Numbered from the stretch's first letter, positions 18,573 to 27,899 are shown. The stretch is 64,000 nt of DNA from Janibacter alkaliphilus (GCF_013408565.1 NZ_JACBZX010000001.1:434001-498000); one strand, 5' to 3'. Numbers and translations are program-made. The notes: generated by a model not told the origin, from the letters alone.

Positions 18573-20141
18573 GCCGGCGAGCAGCTCTCGCAGCGAGCGC
18601 GGCAGCACCTTGCCGGTGGCGTTGCGCGGCAGCTCGTCGAGGAAGACCACCTCGCGCGGCACGCAGTGCCGGGCCCGCTGGGCGCGGACCAGGTCGCGCA
18701 CCGCGTCCTCGTCGAGCTGCTGACCCTCGCGACGGACGACGAAGGCGGCCAGCCGCTGCCCGAAGTCCTCGTCGGGGACGCCCACCACGGAGACCTCCAG
18801 CACCGCCGGGTGCTCGGCCAGCAGCGACTCGACCTCGGAGGGGTAGACGTTCTCCCCGCCGCTGACGATCATGTCGTCCTCGCGCCCGTCGACGAAGTAC
18901 AGCCCGTCGGTGACGTGGCCCATGTCGCCGGTGGAGACGAGGCCGTCGACGAAGTCCTTGCTCTGGCCGTTGGTGTACCCCTCGAAGACCAGCTCGTTGC
19001 CGCAGAAGATCCGCCCGGTCTCCCCCGGGGTCACCTCGCGGCCGTCGTCGTCGAGGATCTTCACCACGGTGCCCAGCGGCGGGGTGCCCGCGGTGTCCGG
19101 GTGGCGCCGCATGTCCTCGGGCGTGGCGATGCACACCCAGGAGGCCTCGGTGGAGCCGTAGAGGTTGTAGAGCACGTCGCCGAACTCGTCCATGAAGCGG
19201 GCGGTGAAGCCGGAGGGGTAGGCCGAGCCGGAGGTGGCCACGACGCTGAGCGGGCGCCGGTGCTTGCCGCCGGGGTCGCTGGGCAGCTCCATCATCCGCT
19301 GCAGCATCACCGGCACGGCGAACATCGCGTCCACCCGGTGGTCCTCCAGGGCCTGGCGCGCCTGGGCGGGGTCGAAGCGGCGCTGCAGCACGATCGTCGC
19401 TCGCATCGCCAGGGACAGCTGCATCGCCGCGTAGCCCCAGGTGTGGAAGATCGGCGCGGAGATGAGGATCCGCATGCCCGCCTTCAGCGGGATCCGGTCG
19501 ATGATCGAGATGAGCGGGCCGAAGCCGCTCGGGGTCTTGCGGGCGGCGCCCTTCGGCGTGCCGGTGGTGCCGGAGGTGAGGATGATCGTGCGGCCCTGCT
19601 TGCGCGGCACCTCCAGCGCCGGGGGGCGCGGGGTGCTCTCGACCAGGCGCACCAGCTCGCTCTCGCTGATCCGGCGGATGCTCTCCGGCAGGTCCTCGGT
19701 GGCCGCGGCCAGCTCGTCGTCGTGGATGATCGCGGTGATCTCCTGCTGCTCCGCGACGACCGCCAGCTGGGGCCCGGCCAGGCCGGTGTTGCCGAGCACG
19801 AGGTCGATGCCGATGGCCGAGGCGCCGCACATCACCTCGATCGCCAGGGCGTGGTTGCGGGCCAGCAGCATGACCTTCTGGCCGGAGCCGTAGCCGAGGT
19901 CGCGCAGCACCTGGGCGACCTGCTCGGAACCGGCGAGCAGGTCGGCGTAGGTGGTCGAGCCGCGGGCCTCGTCGATCACGGCGACGCGCTTCGGCGAGCG
20001 CGCGGCGGCCTGCCGCAGCTCGCCGGCCAGGCCGAAGCCCCAGCGGTGCAGGTTGGTCAGCTGCTTGACCTGGTGGTGCGGCGGCCCGGGGGTGAGCATG
20101 CCGCGCTTGGCCATGGTGGAGACGACGGTCAGGTGGTTCAT
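18570..20141 (-). CDS. AMP-dependent acyl-CoA synthetase/ligase
   Basis: A 523-residue adenylate-forming enzyme with ILTSGTTGTPKGA, LYNLYGSTEASWV, GLVSTGDMGH and the C-terminal lysine in NATGKVLPRSL. The first 40 residues, with conserved-looking LHRWGFGLAGELRQAA, resemble FadD12-like mycobacterial ligases. The substrate is unknown. It lies four bases after the SCP2-domain gene on the same strand, so the two form an operon; a sterol- or lipid-carrier partner suggests lipid substrates. Confidence 0.88.
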   Translation of the reverse strand: MNHLTVVSTMAKRGMLTPGPPHHQVKQLTNLHRWGFGLAGELRQAAARSPKRVAVIDEARGSTTYADLLAGSEQVAQVLRDLGYGSGQKVMLLARNHALAIEVMCGASAIGIDLVLGNTGLAGPQLAVVAEQQEITAIIHDDELAAATEDLPESIRRISESELVRLVESTPRPPALEVPRKQGRTIILTSGTTGTPKGAARKTPSGFGPLISIIDRIPLKAGMRILISAPIFHTWGYAAMQLSLAMRATIVLQRRFDPAQARQALEDHRVDAMFAVPVMLQRMMELPSDPGGKHRRPLSVVATSGSAYPSGFTARFMDEFGDVLYNLYGSTEASWVCIATPEDMRRHPDTAGTPPLGTVVKILDDDGREVTPGETGRIFCGNELVFEGYTNGQSKDFVDGLVSTGDMGHVTDGLYFVDGREDDMIVSGGENVYPSEVESLLAEHPAVLEVSVVGVPDEDFGQRLAAFVVRREGQQLDEDAVRDLVRAQRARHCVPREVVFLDELPRNATGKVLPRSLRELLAG

Positions 20142-20145
20142 CGGT

Positions 20146-20598
20146 TCACGCCTTCGGCAGGTCGAAGTAGGAGGAGAAGGTCGCGGCCCGGGAGAGGTCC
20201 CCGCGGACCGAGATCTTGCCGCGCATGACGAGCATCGTCGCGCTCCCCCGACCGGTGAGCAGCTTGGTCAGCTCCGACGGGCCCATCCGCAGCGAGACGT
20301 CGTAGCGCTCGCCGGGCTCGTCGGCGACCCAGCACCGCCCGTCCTCGATGACCACCTCGAAGGTGTCCTCGGGGTGCGCGGCCGGGCCGCCGGTGACCCG
20401 GAACTGGGTCACCTGGCTCACCCCGGCCGCACGGTCCGGACGGAAGAAGTCGGGGAAGCGCCCGAAGATCGCCTCGAGGATCTCGACCCGGTGCTCGCCT
20501 CGCATCGTCGCGGCGATCTCCTTGTCGGACATCCCCCCGACGATCCGTGCGAACTCCGCGGCGGTGATGCCGTCGAAGGACGACGGGTCGAGATCCAT
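20146..20598 (-). CDS. SCP2 sterol-binding domain protein
   Basis: The 150-residue protein is a stand-alone SCP2-like lipid-carrier fold: a start of about 45 residues with helices, then VTQFRVTG and TFEVVIEDGRCWVADEPGERYDVSLRMGPSELTKLL and a closing MRGKISVRGDLSRAATF segment typical of SCP2. It probably binds or shuttles acyl or sterol-like lipids for the ligase just downstream. A clear AAGGAG lies before the ATG, and a good promoter lies further upstream. Confidence 0.85.
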   Translation of the reverse strand: MDLDPSSFDGITAAEFARIVGGMSDKEIAATMRGEHRVEILEAIFGRFPDFFRPDRAAGVSQVTQFRVTGGPAAHPEDTFEVVIEDGRCWVADEPGERYDVSLRMGPSELTKLLTGRGSATMLVMRGKISVRGDLSRAATFSSYFDLPKA

Positions 20599-20627
20599 GA
20601 GCAGCTCCTTCGGTGCACTGAGCGACG

Positions 20628-20656
20628 ACAGTACCGGCGGGTAACCTCGGCTTCAA
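20628..20656 (-). promoter_or_regulatory. Sigma70-like promoter of the SCP2-ligase operon
   Basis: On the minus strand TTGAAG (20651-20656) and TACTGT (20628-20633) are separated by 17 bases, close to consensus. Transcription would start near 20621, leaving a short leader with the AAGGAG ribosome site before the ATG at 20598. Confidence 0.65.
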
Positions 20657-20709
20657 CGAGCCCGGACGCAGGGAGAGCAAGCACACAGCCCCCGGTGCGC
20701 CGGGCGCGA

Positions 20710-23571
20710 TCAGCCGGAGCCCGCAGCCGTCTTCGCCGTCTTCTTCGTGGTCGTCTTCTTCGTCGTGCTCTTGGCCGTGCTCTTCTTCGCCGCGGCCTTC
20801 TTCGTCCCGCTCTTCTTCGCCGTGCTCTTCTTGGTGCCGGACTTCTTGGCGGTCTTCTTGCGGGTGGTCGGCCCCTTCGCCCGCTTCTCGGCGAGCAGCT
20901 CGAAGGCACGCTCCTGGGTGATCGTCTCCGGCTCGTCGTCCCGCCGCAGGGTGGCGTTGGTCTCCCCGTCGGTGACGTACGGCCCGAAGCGGCCGTCCTT
21001 GACGACGACCTTCTTGCCGCTGGCCGGGTCCTCGGCGAACTCCTTCAGCGGGGGCTTGGCGGCCGCCCGGCCGCGGCGCTTGGGCTGGGCGTAGAGCGCC
21101 AGCGCCTCCTCCAGGGTGACCGTGAAGAGCTGGTCCTCGGTCTCCAGCGAGCGGCTGTCGGTGCCCTTCTTCAGGTACGGCCCGTAGCGACCGTTCTGCG
21201 CGGTGATCTCCACCTCGGCGCTGGTCTCGGTGCCGTCCTCGCCGGTCGTCGTCTCGGTGACGGTCCCGACGACCCGCGGCAGCGAGAGCAGCCGCAGCGC
21301 GGTGTCCAGCTCGATGGTCGCCAGGTCCATGTCCTTGAAGAGCGAGGCGGTGCGCGGCTTGACCTTGGCCTTGCCCTTGAGCTCGGCCTCCTCGGGCGTG
21401 AGCACCTCGGTGACGTAGGGGCCGTAGCGGCCGGCCTTGGCCACGACCGTCCGCCCGCTCTCAGGGTTGGTGCCGAGCTCACGCCCGTCGTCCGCGGCCT
21501 GGGCGAGCAGCTCACGGCCCCGCTCGGGGGTCATCTCGTCCGGGGCGACGTCCTCGGGCACGTTGGCCCGTCGCGGCTTGCCGTCCTTCTCGGTGGGCGC
21601 CTGGGCCAGCGCGGCCTCGTCGCGGACCTCGCCGGTCTCCGGGTCCACCCCGGCCGGGGCGACCTCCTCGACGTACGGGCCGTAGCGGCCGACCCGCACG
21701 ACGATGCCGTCGCCGATCTCGACGGTGCTGATCGCCTTGGCGTCGATGTCGCCGAGGTCCTCGACCATCTGGCGCAGCCCCTCGGCGCTGGTCGCCTGCT
21801 CGCCGTCGTAGAAGCGGCCCAGCCAGGCCACCCGGTCCATCGAGCCGCCGGCGATCTGGTCGAGGTCCTCCTCCATCCGCGCGGTGAAGTCGTAGTCGAC
21901 CAGCCGCGGGAAATGCTGCTCCATGAGCCGGGTGACGGCGAAGGCGAGCCAGGTCGCCACCAGCGCCGAGCCCTGCCGGCGCACGTAGCCACGGTCCTGG
22001 ATGGTGGCCACGGTCGAGGCGTAGGTGGAGGGCCGGCCGATGCCCAGCTCCTCCATCGCCTTGACCAGGCTGGCCTCGGTGTACCGCGGCGGAGGGGAGG
22101 TCTCGTGGCCGGAGGCCTCGGCCCCGAGCACGTCGAGCGCGACCCCTTCGGACAGCTTGGGCAGCCGGCGCTCGTTGTCGTCCTCGCCGCCGCGGCTCTC
22201 GTCCCGGCCCTCCTCGTAGGCCGCCAGGAAGCCGCGGAAGGTGATGACGGTGCCCGAGGCGGAGTACTCGGCCTGCTCGCCGGCCGGGCAGCCGACGAGG
22301 TCGGCGCGCAGCCGGATGGTGGCGGTCGAGCCCTTCGCGTCGGCCATCTGCGAGGCCACGGTGCGCTTCCAGATCAGCTCGTAGAGCCGGAACTCGTCGC
22401 CGCGCAGCTCGCCGCTGACCTGGGCCGGGGTGCGGAAGCGGTCGCCGGACGGGCGGATCGCCTCGTGCGCCTCCTGCGCGTTCTTGGCCTTCTTGCCGTA
22501 GACGCGGGGCTGCTCGGGCACGTAGTCGGCCCCGTACATGTCCCGGGCCTGGCCGCGGGCGGCGCTGATCGCCGAGGAGGACAGGTTGGTGCTGTCCGTC
22601 CGCATGTAGGTGATGTAGCCGTTCTCGTACAGCCGCTGGGCCACCCGCATGGCGTCCCGGCTGCCCAGGCGCAGCTTGCGCGAGGCCTCCTGCTGCATGG
22701 TCGAGGTGGTGAAGGGGGCGTACGGCCGGCGGGTGTAGGGCTTCTCCGAGACCGAGGTCACCGTGGCGGTGGCCGCGCGGGTGGCCTCGGCGACGGCGGT
22801 CGCCGCGGCCTCGTCGAGGTGGCGCACGTCGCTCTTGGTCAGGGTGCCGTCGTCGGCGAAGTCCCGGCCGACGGCGACCCGAGCGCCGTCGACCGCAGAG
22901 AGCCGGGCGCTGAAGTCCTGCGAGGCGCCGCTGGGGGTGAAGGTGCCGGTGACGTCCCAGTAGCTGGCCGCGCGGAAGGCCATCCGCTCGCGCTCGCGCT
23001 CGACGACGATCCGGGTGGCGACCGACTGGACCCGGCCGGCGGACAGGCCCTGGGTGATCTTGCGCCAGAGCACCGGGGAGATCTCGAAGCCGTAGAGCCG
23101 GTCGAGGATGCGCCGCGCCTCCTGGGCGTCGACGAGGTCCATGTCCAGGTCGCGGGTGTCCTGGACCGCCCGCTGGATCGCCTCCTGGGTGATCTCGTGG
23201 AAGACCATCCGCTTGACCGGCACCTTGGGCTTGAGCGCCTCGAGCAGGTGCCAGGCGATGGCCTCGCCCTCGCGGTCCTCGTCGGTGGCGAGGTAGAGGG
23301 TGTCGGCGTCCTTGAGCAGCCGCTTGAGCTCGGTGACCTTCTTCTTCTTGTCCGGGTCGGTGACGTAGAGCGCCTCGAAGGAGCCGTCGTCGACGTTGAC
23401 CCCGAAGCGGCCGAAGGGGCCCTTCTTCTCCGCCGCCGGCAGGTCCCGGGGCTGCGGGATGTCCCGGATGTGCCCCACCGAGGCCTCGACCGTGTAGTCC
23501 GGCCCGAGGTACCCGGCGATGGTCTTGGCCTTCGCCGGGGACTCGACGATGACGAGGTTGCTGGCAGCCAT
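20710..23571 (-). CDS. topA: DNA topoisomerase I
   Basis: The 953-residue type IA topoisomerase relaxes negative supercoils. The TOPRIM start (SNLVIVESPAKAKTIAGYLG), the acidic DxD-type segment (YLATDEDREGEAIAWHL) and the active-site tyrosine motif (GYITYMRTDSTNLS) are present. The C terminus has several actinobacterial topo-C repeats (NGRYGPYLKKG, DGRFGPYVTDGE) instead of zinc fingers, and ends in a 60-residue lysine/alanine/threonine tail that in mycobacteria aids DNA binding and processivity. The ATG at 23571 is used because the preceding in-frame extension shows no homology. Confidence 0.96.
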   Translation of the reverse strand: MAASNLVIVESPAKAKTIAGYLGPDYTVEASVGHIRDIPQPRDLPAAEKKGPFGRFGVNVDDGSFEALYVTDPDKKKKVTELKRLLKDADTLYLATDEDREGEAIAWHLLEALKPKVPVKRMVFHEITQEAIQRAVQDTRDLDMDLVDAQEARRILDRLYGFEISPVLWRKITQGLSAGRVQSVATRIVVERERERMAFRAASYWDVTGTFTPSGASQDFSARLSAVDGARVAVGRDFADDGTLTKSDVRHLDEAAATAVAEATRAATATVTSVSEKPYTRRPYAPFTTSTMQQEASRKLRLGSRDAMRVAQRLYENGYITYMRTDSTNLSSSAISAARGQARDMYGADYVPEQPRVYGKKAKNAQEAHEAIRPSGDRFRTPAQVSGELRGDEFRLYELIWKRTVASQMADAKGSTATIRLRADLVGCPAGEQAEYSASGTVITFRGFLAAYEEGRDESRGGEDDNERRLPKLSEGVALDVLGAEASGHETSPPPRYTEASLVKAMEELGIGRPSTYASTVATIQDRGYVRRQGSALVATWLAFAVTRLMEQHFPRLVDYDFTARMEEDLDQIAGGSMDRVAWLGRFYDGEQATSAEGLRQMVEDLGDIDAKAISTVEIGDGIVVRVGRYGPYVEEVAPAGVDPETGEVRDEAALAQAPTEKDGKPRRANVPEDVAPDEMTPERGRELLAQAADDGRELGTNPESGRTVVAKAGRYGPYVTEVLTPEEAELKGKAKVKPRTASLFKDMDLATIELDTALRLLSLPRVVGTVTETTTGEDGTETSAEVEITAQNGRYGPYLKKGTDSRSLETEDQLFTVTLEEALALYAQPKRRGRAAAKPPLKEFAEDPASGKKVVVKDGRFGPYVTDGETNATLRRDDEPETITQERAFELLAEKRAKGPTTRKKTAKKSGTKKSTAKKSGTKKAAAKKSTAKSTTKKTTTKKTAKTAAGSG

Positions 23572-23716
23572 GCTGTGCCCTTCCTGGACGAGCCACGTGC
23601 CGCGGATTCGTCGCGACGTCGACGAGAGCCGTCCGACAGGCACGGTAACCCCTCCCGGGGACCGCCTCGGACACAGGACGATCACGGACGGGGTGCGCAG
23701 GGTGCCGTCCCGGGCA

Positions 23717-23733
23717 TATAGTTGTCGCAACAA
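23717..23733 (+). promoter_or_regulatory. -10 box and small dyad before the dioxygenase gene
   Basis: TATAGT (23717-23722) is the most AT-rich -10 in the region and overlaps a short inverted repeat, TTGTCGCAACAA (23722-23733), at the expected transcription start. A regulator (for example MarR-like) could bind here, but the dyad has only four paired bases per arm. No clear -35. Confidence 0.4.
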
Positions 23734-23747
23734 GTGTTAGGACCGAC

Positions 23748-24566
23748 ATGACGACGACTCCCCCGACCACGGGCCCCACGACCGCGACCCCGCCCGTCCT
23801 CTTCCTCAGCCACGGCGCTCCCCCGCTCGCCGACGACGCCACCTGGACCGCCGAGCTCGCCCGGTGGAGCTCCTCCTTCGCCCGGCCAAGCTCGATCCTC
23901 ATGGTCTCCGCGCACTGGGAGCAGGCCCCGGTCACGGTGAGCGCCTCCCGCCGCCGGGCCCCGCTGACCTACGACTTCTGGGGATTCCCGCAGCGCTACT
24001 ACGAGGTGACCTACGACGCCCCGCCGGCGCCGGAGCTGGCCGACGAGGTCACCGCCCTGCTCGGCGGGCGCGGCGTCGAGGTCCACCACGACGAGTCCCG
24101 GGGTCTGGACCACGGCGGCTACGTGCCGCTGGTCGAGATGTACCCGGAGGCGGACGTGCCGGTGCTGCAGATGTCCATGCCCACGCTCGACCCGGTCACC
24201 CTGCTCGAGGTGGGCCGGACCCTGGCGCCGCTGCGCGAGCAGGGCACGCTGATCGTCGGCTCGGGCTTCACCACGCACAACCTCGCCTGGTTCGACCCGC
24301 GCGCGGCCGCCGACGCCCCGCCGCCGGCCGTGTCGGCGGAGTTCGACCACTGGGCGCAGGAGCAGATGGCGACCGGCGACGTGGACAGCCTGGAGCGGAT
24401 GCTCGAGGTGGCGCCGGGCGGCCGGGAGGCGCACCCGCGCACCGAGCACTGGGCGCCGCTCTACGTGGCGCTCGGGGCGGCCGAGGCCTCCGGGGCGAGC
24501 ACGGCCACGAGCAGCGTCGACGGCTTCTGGTACGGGCTGAGCAAGCGGTCCTGGCAGCTCGACTGA
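23748..24566 (+). CDS. Class III extradiol ring-cleavage dioxygenase (LigB/DODA-like)
   Basis: The 272-residue protein matches the 4,5-DOPA-extradiol dioxygenase/YgiD family: metal-ligand segments LFLSHGAPPL, MVSAHWEQ and SRGLDHGGYVPLVEMY, then GSGFTTHNL and HPRTEHWAPLYVALGAA. These enzymes open catechol-type rings with a non-haem metal; many bacterial members have no known substrate. The N-terminal Thr/Pro-rich leader (about 15 residues) is not part of the fold. It is divergent from topA with its own promoter. Confidence 0.9.
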   Translation: MTTTPPTTGPTTATPPVLFLSHGAPPLADDATWTAELARWSSSFARPSSILMVSAHWEQAPVTVSASRRRAPLTYDFWGFPQRYYEVTYDAPPAPELADEVTALLGGRGVEVHHDESRGLDHGGYVPLVEMYPEADVPVLQMSMPTLDPVTLLEVGRTLAPLREQGTLIVGSGFTTHNLAWFDPRAAADAPPPAVSAEFDHWAQEQMATGDVDSLERMLEVAPGGREAHPRTEHWAPLYVALGAAEASGASTATSSVDGFWYGLSKRSWQLD

Positions 24567-24679
24567 GCGGGACCACCCCTGCAGGCGCCTGTCCGGATCC
24601 GGCCCGGGCGGCACCCGGTCCCGCCTACGCTGGGCGCGACCGGGCCACCGGGGCCGGGGCGACGAGCAGGGGAGTCGAG

Positions 24680-25174
24680 ATGCGACTGATGACGATCGTC
24701 GGCGGCGCGGTGCTCAGCGCGGCGCTCGTGAGCGGTTGCGGCAGCGAGGACAGCGGCGGCGAGGGCGACGGCGGCAGCGGGAGCGGTGACAGCCAGAGCA
24801 GCTCGGCCTCTGGTGGCGGGAGCAGCGACGGCGGGAGCTCTGGCGGTGGGAGCAGCGACGCTCGGGCGGTGGCCCAGGAGTTCATCGACGCCCTCTCCGA
24901 GGACGACTACGCAGCGGCCTGCGCCCTCTTCGACCCGGCCTACGTCGAGTCGATCACCGACGCCGGCGGGACCTGCGAGGGCTCGTTCGAGGAGCTCTCC
25001 AGCAGCGGCGGCGTCGCCTTCGAGAACCTCGAGGGCGCGACCGCGGGCGAGCCGGAGCTCGGCGACGACGAGACCACGGCAACCGTCCCGGTGAGCAAGG
25101 ACGGCGAGACCACCGGACAGGCCTTCCTGGTGACCGTGGATGATGAGTGGCGGGTCACCTTCGACCCGCAGTGA
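24680..25174 (+). CDS. Small lipoprotein, NTF2-like C-terminal domain (paralogue 1 of 3)
   Basis: A 164-residue predicted lipoprotein: signal peptide ending SAALVSGC (lipidated Cys20), a Gly/Ser/Asp-rich linker to about residue 60, then a compact domain (ARAVAQEFIDALSEDDYAAAC ... FLVTVDDEWRVTFDP). The helix-then-sheet order with a central Cys pair resembles DUF4878/NTF2-like lipoproteins. Two related genes follow directly. Function is unknown. ATG 24680 follows GGAGTCGAG, a reasonable ribosome site. Confidence 0.75.
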   Translation: MRLMTIVGGAVLSAALVSGCGSEDSGGEGDGGSGSGDSQSSSASGGGSSDGGSSGGGSSDARAVAQEFIDALSEDDYAAACALFDPAYVESITDAGGTCEGSFEELSSSGGVAFENLEGATAGEPELGDDETTATVPVSKDGETTGQAFLVTVDDEWRVTFDPQ

Positions 25175-25241
25175 TCCCGGACCCCTTCATCCCGGACGGT
25201 CGGGGCGCTGCGACCGCGAGACCTGGAAGGACCTCCATCAC

Positions 25242-25847
25242 ATGCGACGCACGACCATGACCGTGGTGAGCCTGGGCGCCGCTCTGGCACTGACCGCCTG
25301 CGGCGGCGACGGCGAGAGCGAGGACACCGGCAGCGGTTCGTCCAGCAGCAGCGCGAGCAGCTCGGCCGAGGCCTCGGAGTCGTCCGGCTCCGAGTCGCCC
25401 GGCTCGGACTCGTCCGGTTCCGAGTCCTCCGGCTCGGGGTCCTCGAGCTCCGCCAGCCCCACCGGCTCGGGGTCGAGCTCCTCCGCCGCCGGCGGCAGCG
25501 GCGGCGAGCCCGAGGACGAGGCCGGGGACACCCCGGAGGACGTCGTCGAGGAGTACGCGACCGCGCTCGGCGAGAAGGACTACGCGACCATCTGCGAGAC
25601 CATCGACCCGGCCACGGTGGACGCCATGCTGCAGGCCTCGGGCTCGGACAGCTGCGAGGACGAGCTGGAGGCCAGCGGCCAGCAGCTGGAGTCGATCACC
25701 CCGGAGCAGGTGGACAAGCTCGAGATCGGTGAGGCCGAGGTGGCCGCCGACGGGCAGACCGCCACCCTGACCACCACCTTCGAGGACAACACCACCGAGG
25801 TGCGGCTCAGCAAGAGCGAGGGGCTGTGGAAGATCACCCAGATGTGA
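25242..25847 (+). CDS. Small lipoprotein with long Ser-rich linker (paralogue 2 of 3)
   Basis: A 201-residue predicted lipoprotein: ALALTAC lipobox (Cys20), then about 75 residues made of Ser, Gly, Glu and Asp, with SGSES-type repeats resembling wall-spanning linkers, followed by the same type of domain as its neighbours (TPEDVVEEYATALGEKDYATICETID ... SEGLWKITQ). The linker DNA has a TCCGGCTC-type short tandem repeat, prone to length change. It overlaps paralogue 3 by four bases, so the cluster is likely one transcript. Confidence 0.75.
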   Translation: MRRTTMTVVSLGAALALTACGGDGESEDTGSGSSSSSASSSAEASESSGSESPGSDSSGSESSGSGSSSSASPTGSGSSSSAAGGSGGEPEDEAGDTPEDVVEEYATALGEKDYATICETIDPATVDAMLQASGSDSCEDELEASGQQLESITPEQVDKLEIGEAEVAADGQTATLTTTFEDNTTEVRLSKSEGLWKITQM

Positions 25848-26236
25848 CGCCGGTGCGCCGGACCCGGCTGCTGGGGGCGCTGGCCGTCGTGCTGGCGCTG
25901 GCCGGCTGCGGCGGCGGCCCGTCGCCCGAGGACACCGTCGAGGAGTTCGTCCAGGCCGCGGCCGACGGCGACTACGCCCGGGTGTGCGAGCTGCTCGACC
26001 CGGAGTACCTCGAGGCGGTCGAGGCCGAGGGCAGCAGCTGCGCCGAGGTCATGGCGGACACCGCCGAGGAGGGCTCGGGGTCGCTGATCGCCGACGCCGA
26101 CCAGCTCGAGGTCGGCGAGGCGACGGTCAGCGAGGACGAGCAGAGCGCCATGGTCGAGACCAGCTACGACGGCAACGAGGGCGCGATCACCCTGGTCAAG
26201 GTCGACGACGAGTGGCGGGTGAGCCTGGCCTCCTGA
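25844..26236 (+). CDS. Small lipoprotein (paralogue 3 of 3)
   Basis: A 130-residue predicted lipoprotein from GTG 25844, overlapping the preceding stop (GTGA). Lipobox ALAGC, almost no linker, then SPEDTVEEFVQAAADGDYARVCELLDPEYLEA and a C-terminal ITLVKVDDEWRVSLA that repeats the ending of paralogue 1 (VDDEWRV). The EEF/EEY-DGDYA-C pattern shared by all three indicates tandem duplication of one ancestral gene. A start at 25826 is possible but has no signal-peptide character. Function is unknown. Confidence 0.75.
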   Translation: MTPVRRTRLLGALAVVLALAGCGGGPSPEDTVEEFVQAAADGDYARVCELLDPEYLEAVEAEGSSCAEVMADTAEEGSGSLIADADQLEVGEATVSEDEQSAMVETSYDGNEGAITLVKVDDEWRVSLAS

Positions 26237-26313
26237 GCGGGGTCTGCGGCGACGCCGCCAGGAGGCGAAGGTCCGTGGCGTCCCGGGCGTCTCAGGCCGT
26301 CGGCTCCCGGCGA

Positions 26314-27891
26314 TCAGTCCGTCGGCTCACGGACGACCAGGCCGTCGATCGCCAGGCGCCGCAGCAGCCGGGCACCCTGGGCGAGCGCCTCGTCCTGGGG
26401 GATCTCGAGCAGCCCGGAGATCGCCGCCAGCGCGGTGCGCGCGTCCAGGTCGCCGTCGCACACCGAGACCAGCGCCGCGTCCAGGGTGTCCAGACGTACC
26501 GCCCGCCCGAGGCCACCACCCTGGCGCAGCAGGATCACCTCGGGTTCCTCGCCGGGCCGCCCGTGCCGCTCCTCGGTGACGTCCGCGGCGCACCGCCAGC
26601 GCTGCTGCAGGACCGCGTCGTCGTCGTGAGCGGCCAGCCAGTCCTGCGCCGCCAGGCGGGCGAGCACGTGCGGCCCCATCGGTCCGGTGATCGCGCCGGG
26701 AGCCTCCTCGATCTCCACGACCGGGGCCCGCCCGCTCGTCGGGCGCCGGAGGGTGACCACGCCGAACCCGACGGCACTCACCCTTCGCTCGGCGAAGTCG
26801 TCCAGCCAGGCGGCGACGAGGTCGTCGTAGCCCGGGTCGCCCGGTCGCAGCCCGCCGTCGCGGGCCCACAGCTCGGCGTACTCGGCGGGGTCCTGCTGGT
26901 CGCGCTGGACCACCCAGGCGTCCAGGCCGGTGCCGTCCACCCAGCCGCGCACCCGCTCCTGCCAGGGCGCGTCCTCGTGGTCCTCCCAGTTCGCCAGGAG
27001 CTGGGCCACCCCGCCCGGCGCGAGGTGCGCGCCGACGCCGGCGACGAGCTCGGCGACGAGGGCGTCACCGGCCCGGCCGCCGTCCCGGTACTCGTAGCGC
27101 GGGACATCCGCACGGCGCGGGGTGATGACGAAGGGCGGGTTGCTCACCACGAGGTCGAAGCGCTCGCCGGCGACCGGGTCGAGCATCGAGCCGTGCCGCA
27201 GCTCCCACTCCTGGCCGGCCAGGGCGGCGTTGAAGGCGGCGAAGTCGAGGGCCCGGCGGGAGACGTCGGTGGCCACCACCGTGCCGGCGTGCGCGGCGAG
27301 GTGCAGGCTCTGCACCCCGCACCCGGTGCCGAGGTCGAGCGCCCGGGCGACCCGGGCTCGCGGGGTCCACGAGGCCAGCGTGGCCGAGGCGCCGCCGATG
27401 CCCAGGACGTGGTCCAGCGGAAGGGGGCCGATGTGGGCGTCCTCGCCGAGGTCGGAGGCCACCCACCAGGAGGAGTCCTCGTCGCCGTAGGGACGCAGGT
27501 CGCAGGCGGCGCGGAGCGTCTGGTCGGTGCCGAGGGCGGGGGTGGTCTCGGGGGTGGTCTCGCGGCCGGGTCGGGAGGTGGTGCCGCTGCTGGGGCCGGC
27601 GCTGGTGACCAGACCGAGGCTGACGGCGCCGTCGACCCCCAGGGTGGGCAGCGCCTCGGCCAGGTCAGCGGGGGCGGTCGGCTCGCCGAGGCACCACAGC
27701 CCGACCAGGGTGGCCAGCGGCGAGCGCTCCCTGCGGACCACCCGGCGGGCGGCCAGCGGCTGCTCGCGGTGCAGCGCGGCGGAGGCCACCTGCCCGAGCA
27801 GGTCGCCGATGCCGTCCAGCGTGAAGCCCGCCGCAGTGAGGTCGTTGCGGAGCCGGTCGAGCAGCCGCGGGTCGATGGTGGGGGTGGTCAC
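26314..27891 (-). CDS. Class I SAM-dependent methyltransferase (N5/N6-type, PrmC/RlmG-like)
   Basis: The 525-residue protein has an N-terminal helical domain (about 1-150), a Rossmann methyltransferase core with ALDLGTGCGVQSLHLA and the catalytic DLVVSNPPFVITPR (NPPF marks amino-group methylation), and a C-terminal winged-helix-like region. Proteins of this architecture are common in Actinobacteria and are often annotated simply as methyltransferase. The target (rRNA, protein glutamine or other) is unknown. Start is GTG 27891, with TAGCCT eight bases upstream. Confidence 0.88.
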   Translation of the reverse strand: MTTPTIDPRLLDRLRNDLTAAGFTLDGIGDLLGQVASAALHREQPLAARRVVRRERSPLATLVGLWCLGEPTAPADLAEALPTLGVDGAVSLGLVTSAGPSSGTTSRPGRETTPETTPALGTDQTLRAACDLRPYGDEDSSWWVASDLGEDAHIGPLPLDHVLGIGGASATLASWTPRARVARALDLGTGCGVQSLHLAAHAGTVVATDVSRRALDFAAFNAALAGQEWELRHGSMLDPVAGERFDLVVSNPPFVITPRRADVPRYEYRDGGRAGDALVAELVAGVGAHLAPGGVAQLLANWEDHEDAPWQERVRGWVDGTGLDAWVVQRDQQDPAEYAELWARDGGLRPGDPGYDDLVAAWLDDFAERRVSAVGFGVVTLRRPTSGRAPVVEIEEAPGAITGPMGPHVLARLAAQDWLAAHDDDAVLQQRWRCAADVTEERHGRPGEEPEVILLRQGGGLGRAVRLDTLDAALVSVCDGDLDARTALAAISGLLEIPQDEALAQGARLLRRLAIDGLVVREPTD

Positions 27892-27899
27892 GAGCGCTC

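Noticed and set aside
23722..23733. MarR operator TTGTCGCAACAA
   Set aside because: Only four paired bases per arm and no marR gene nearby; kept as part of a low-confidence promoter note only.
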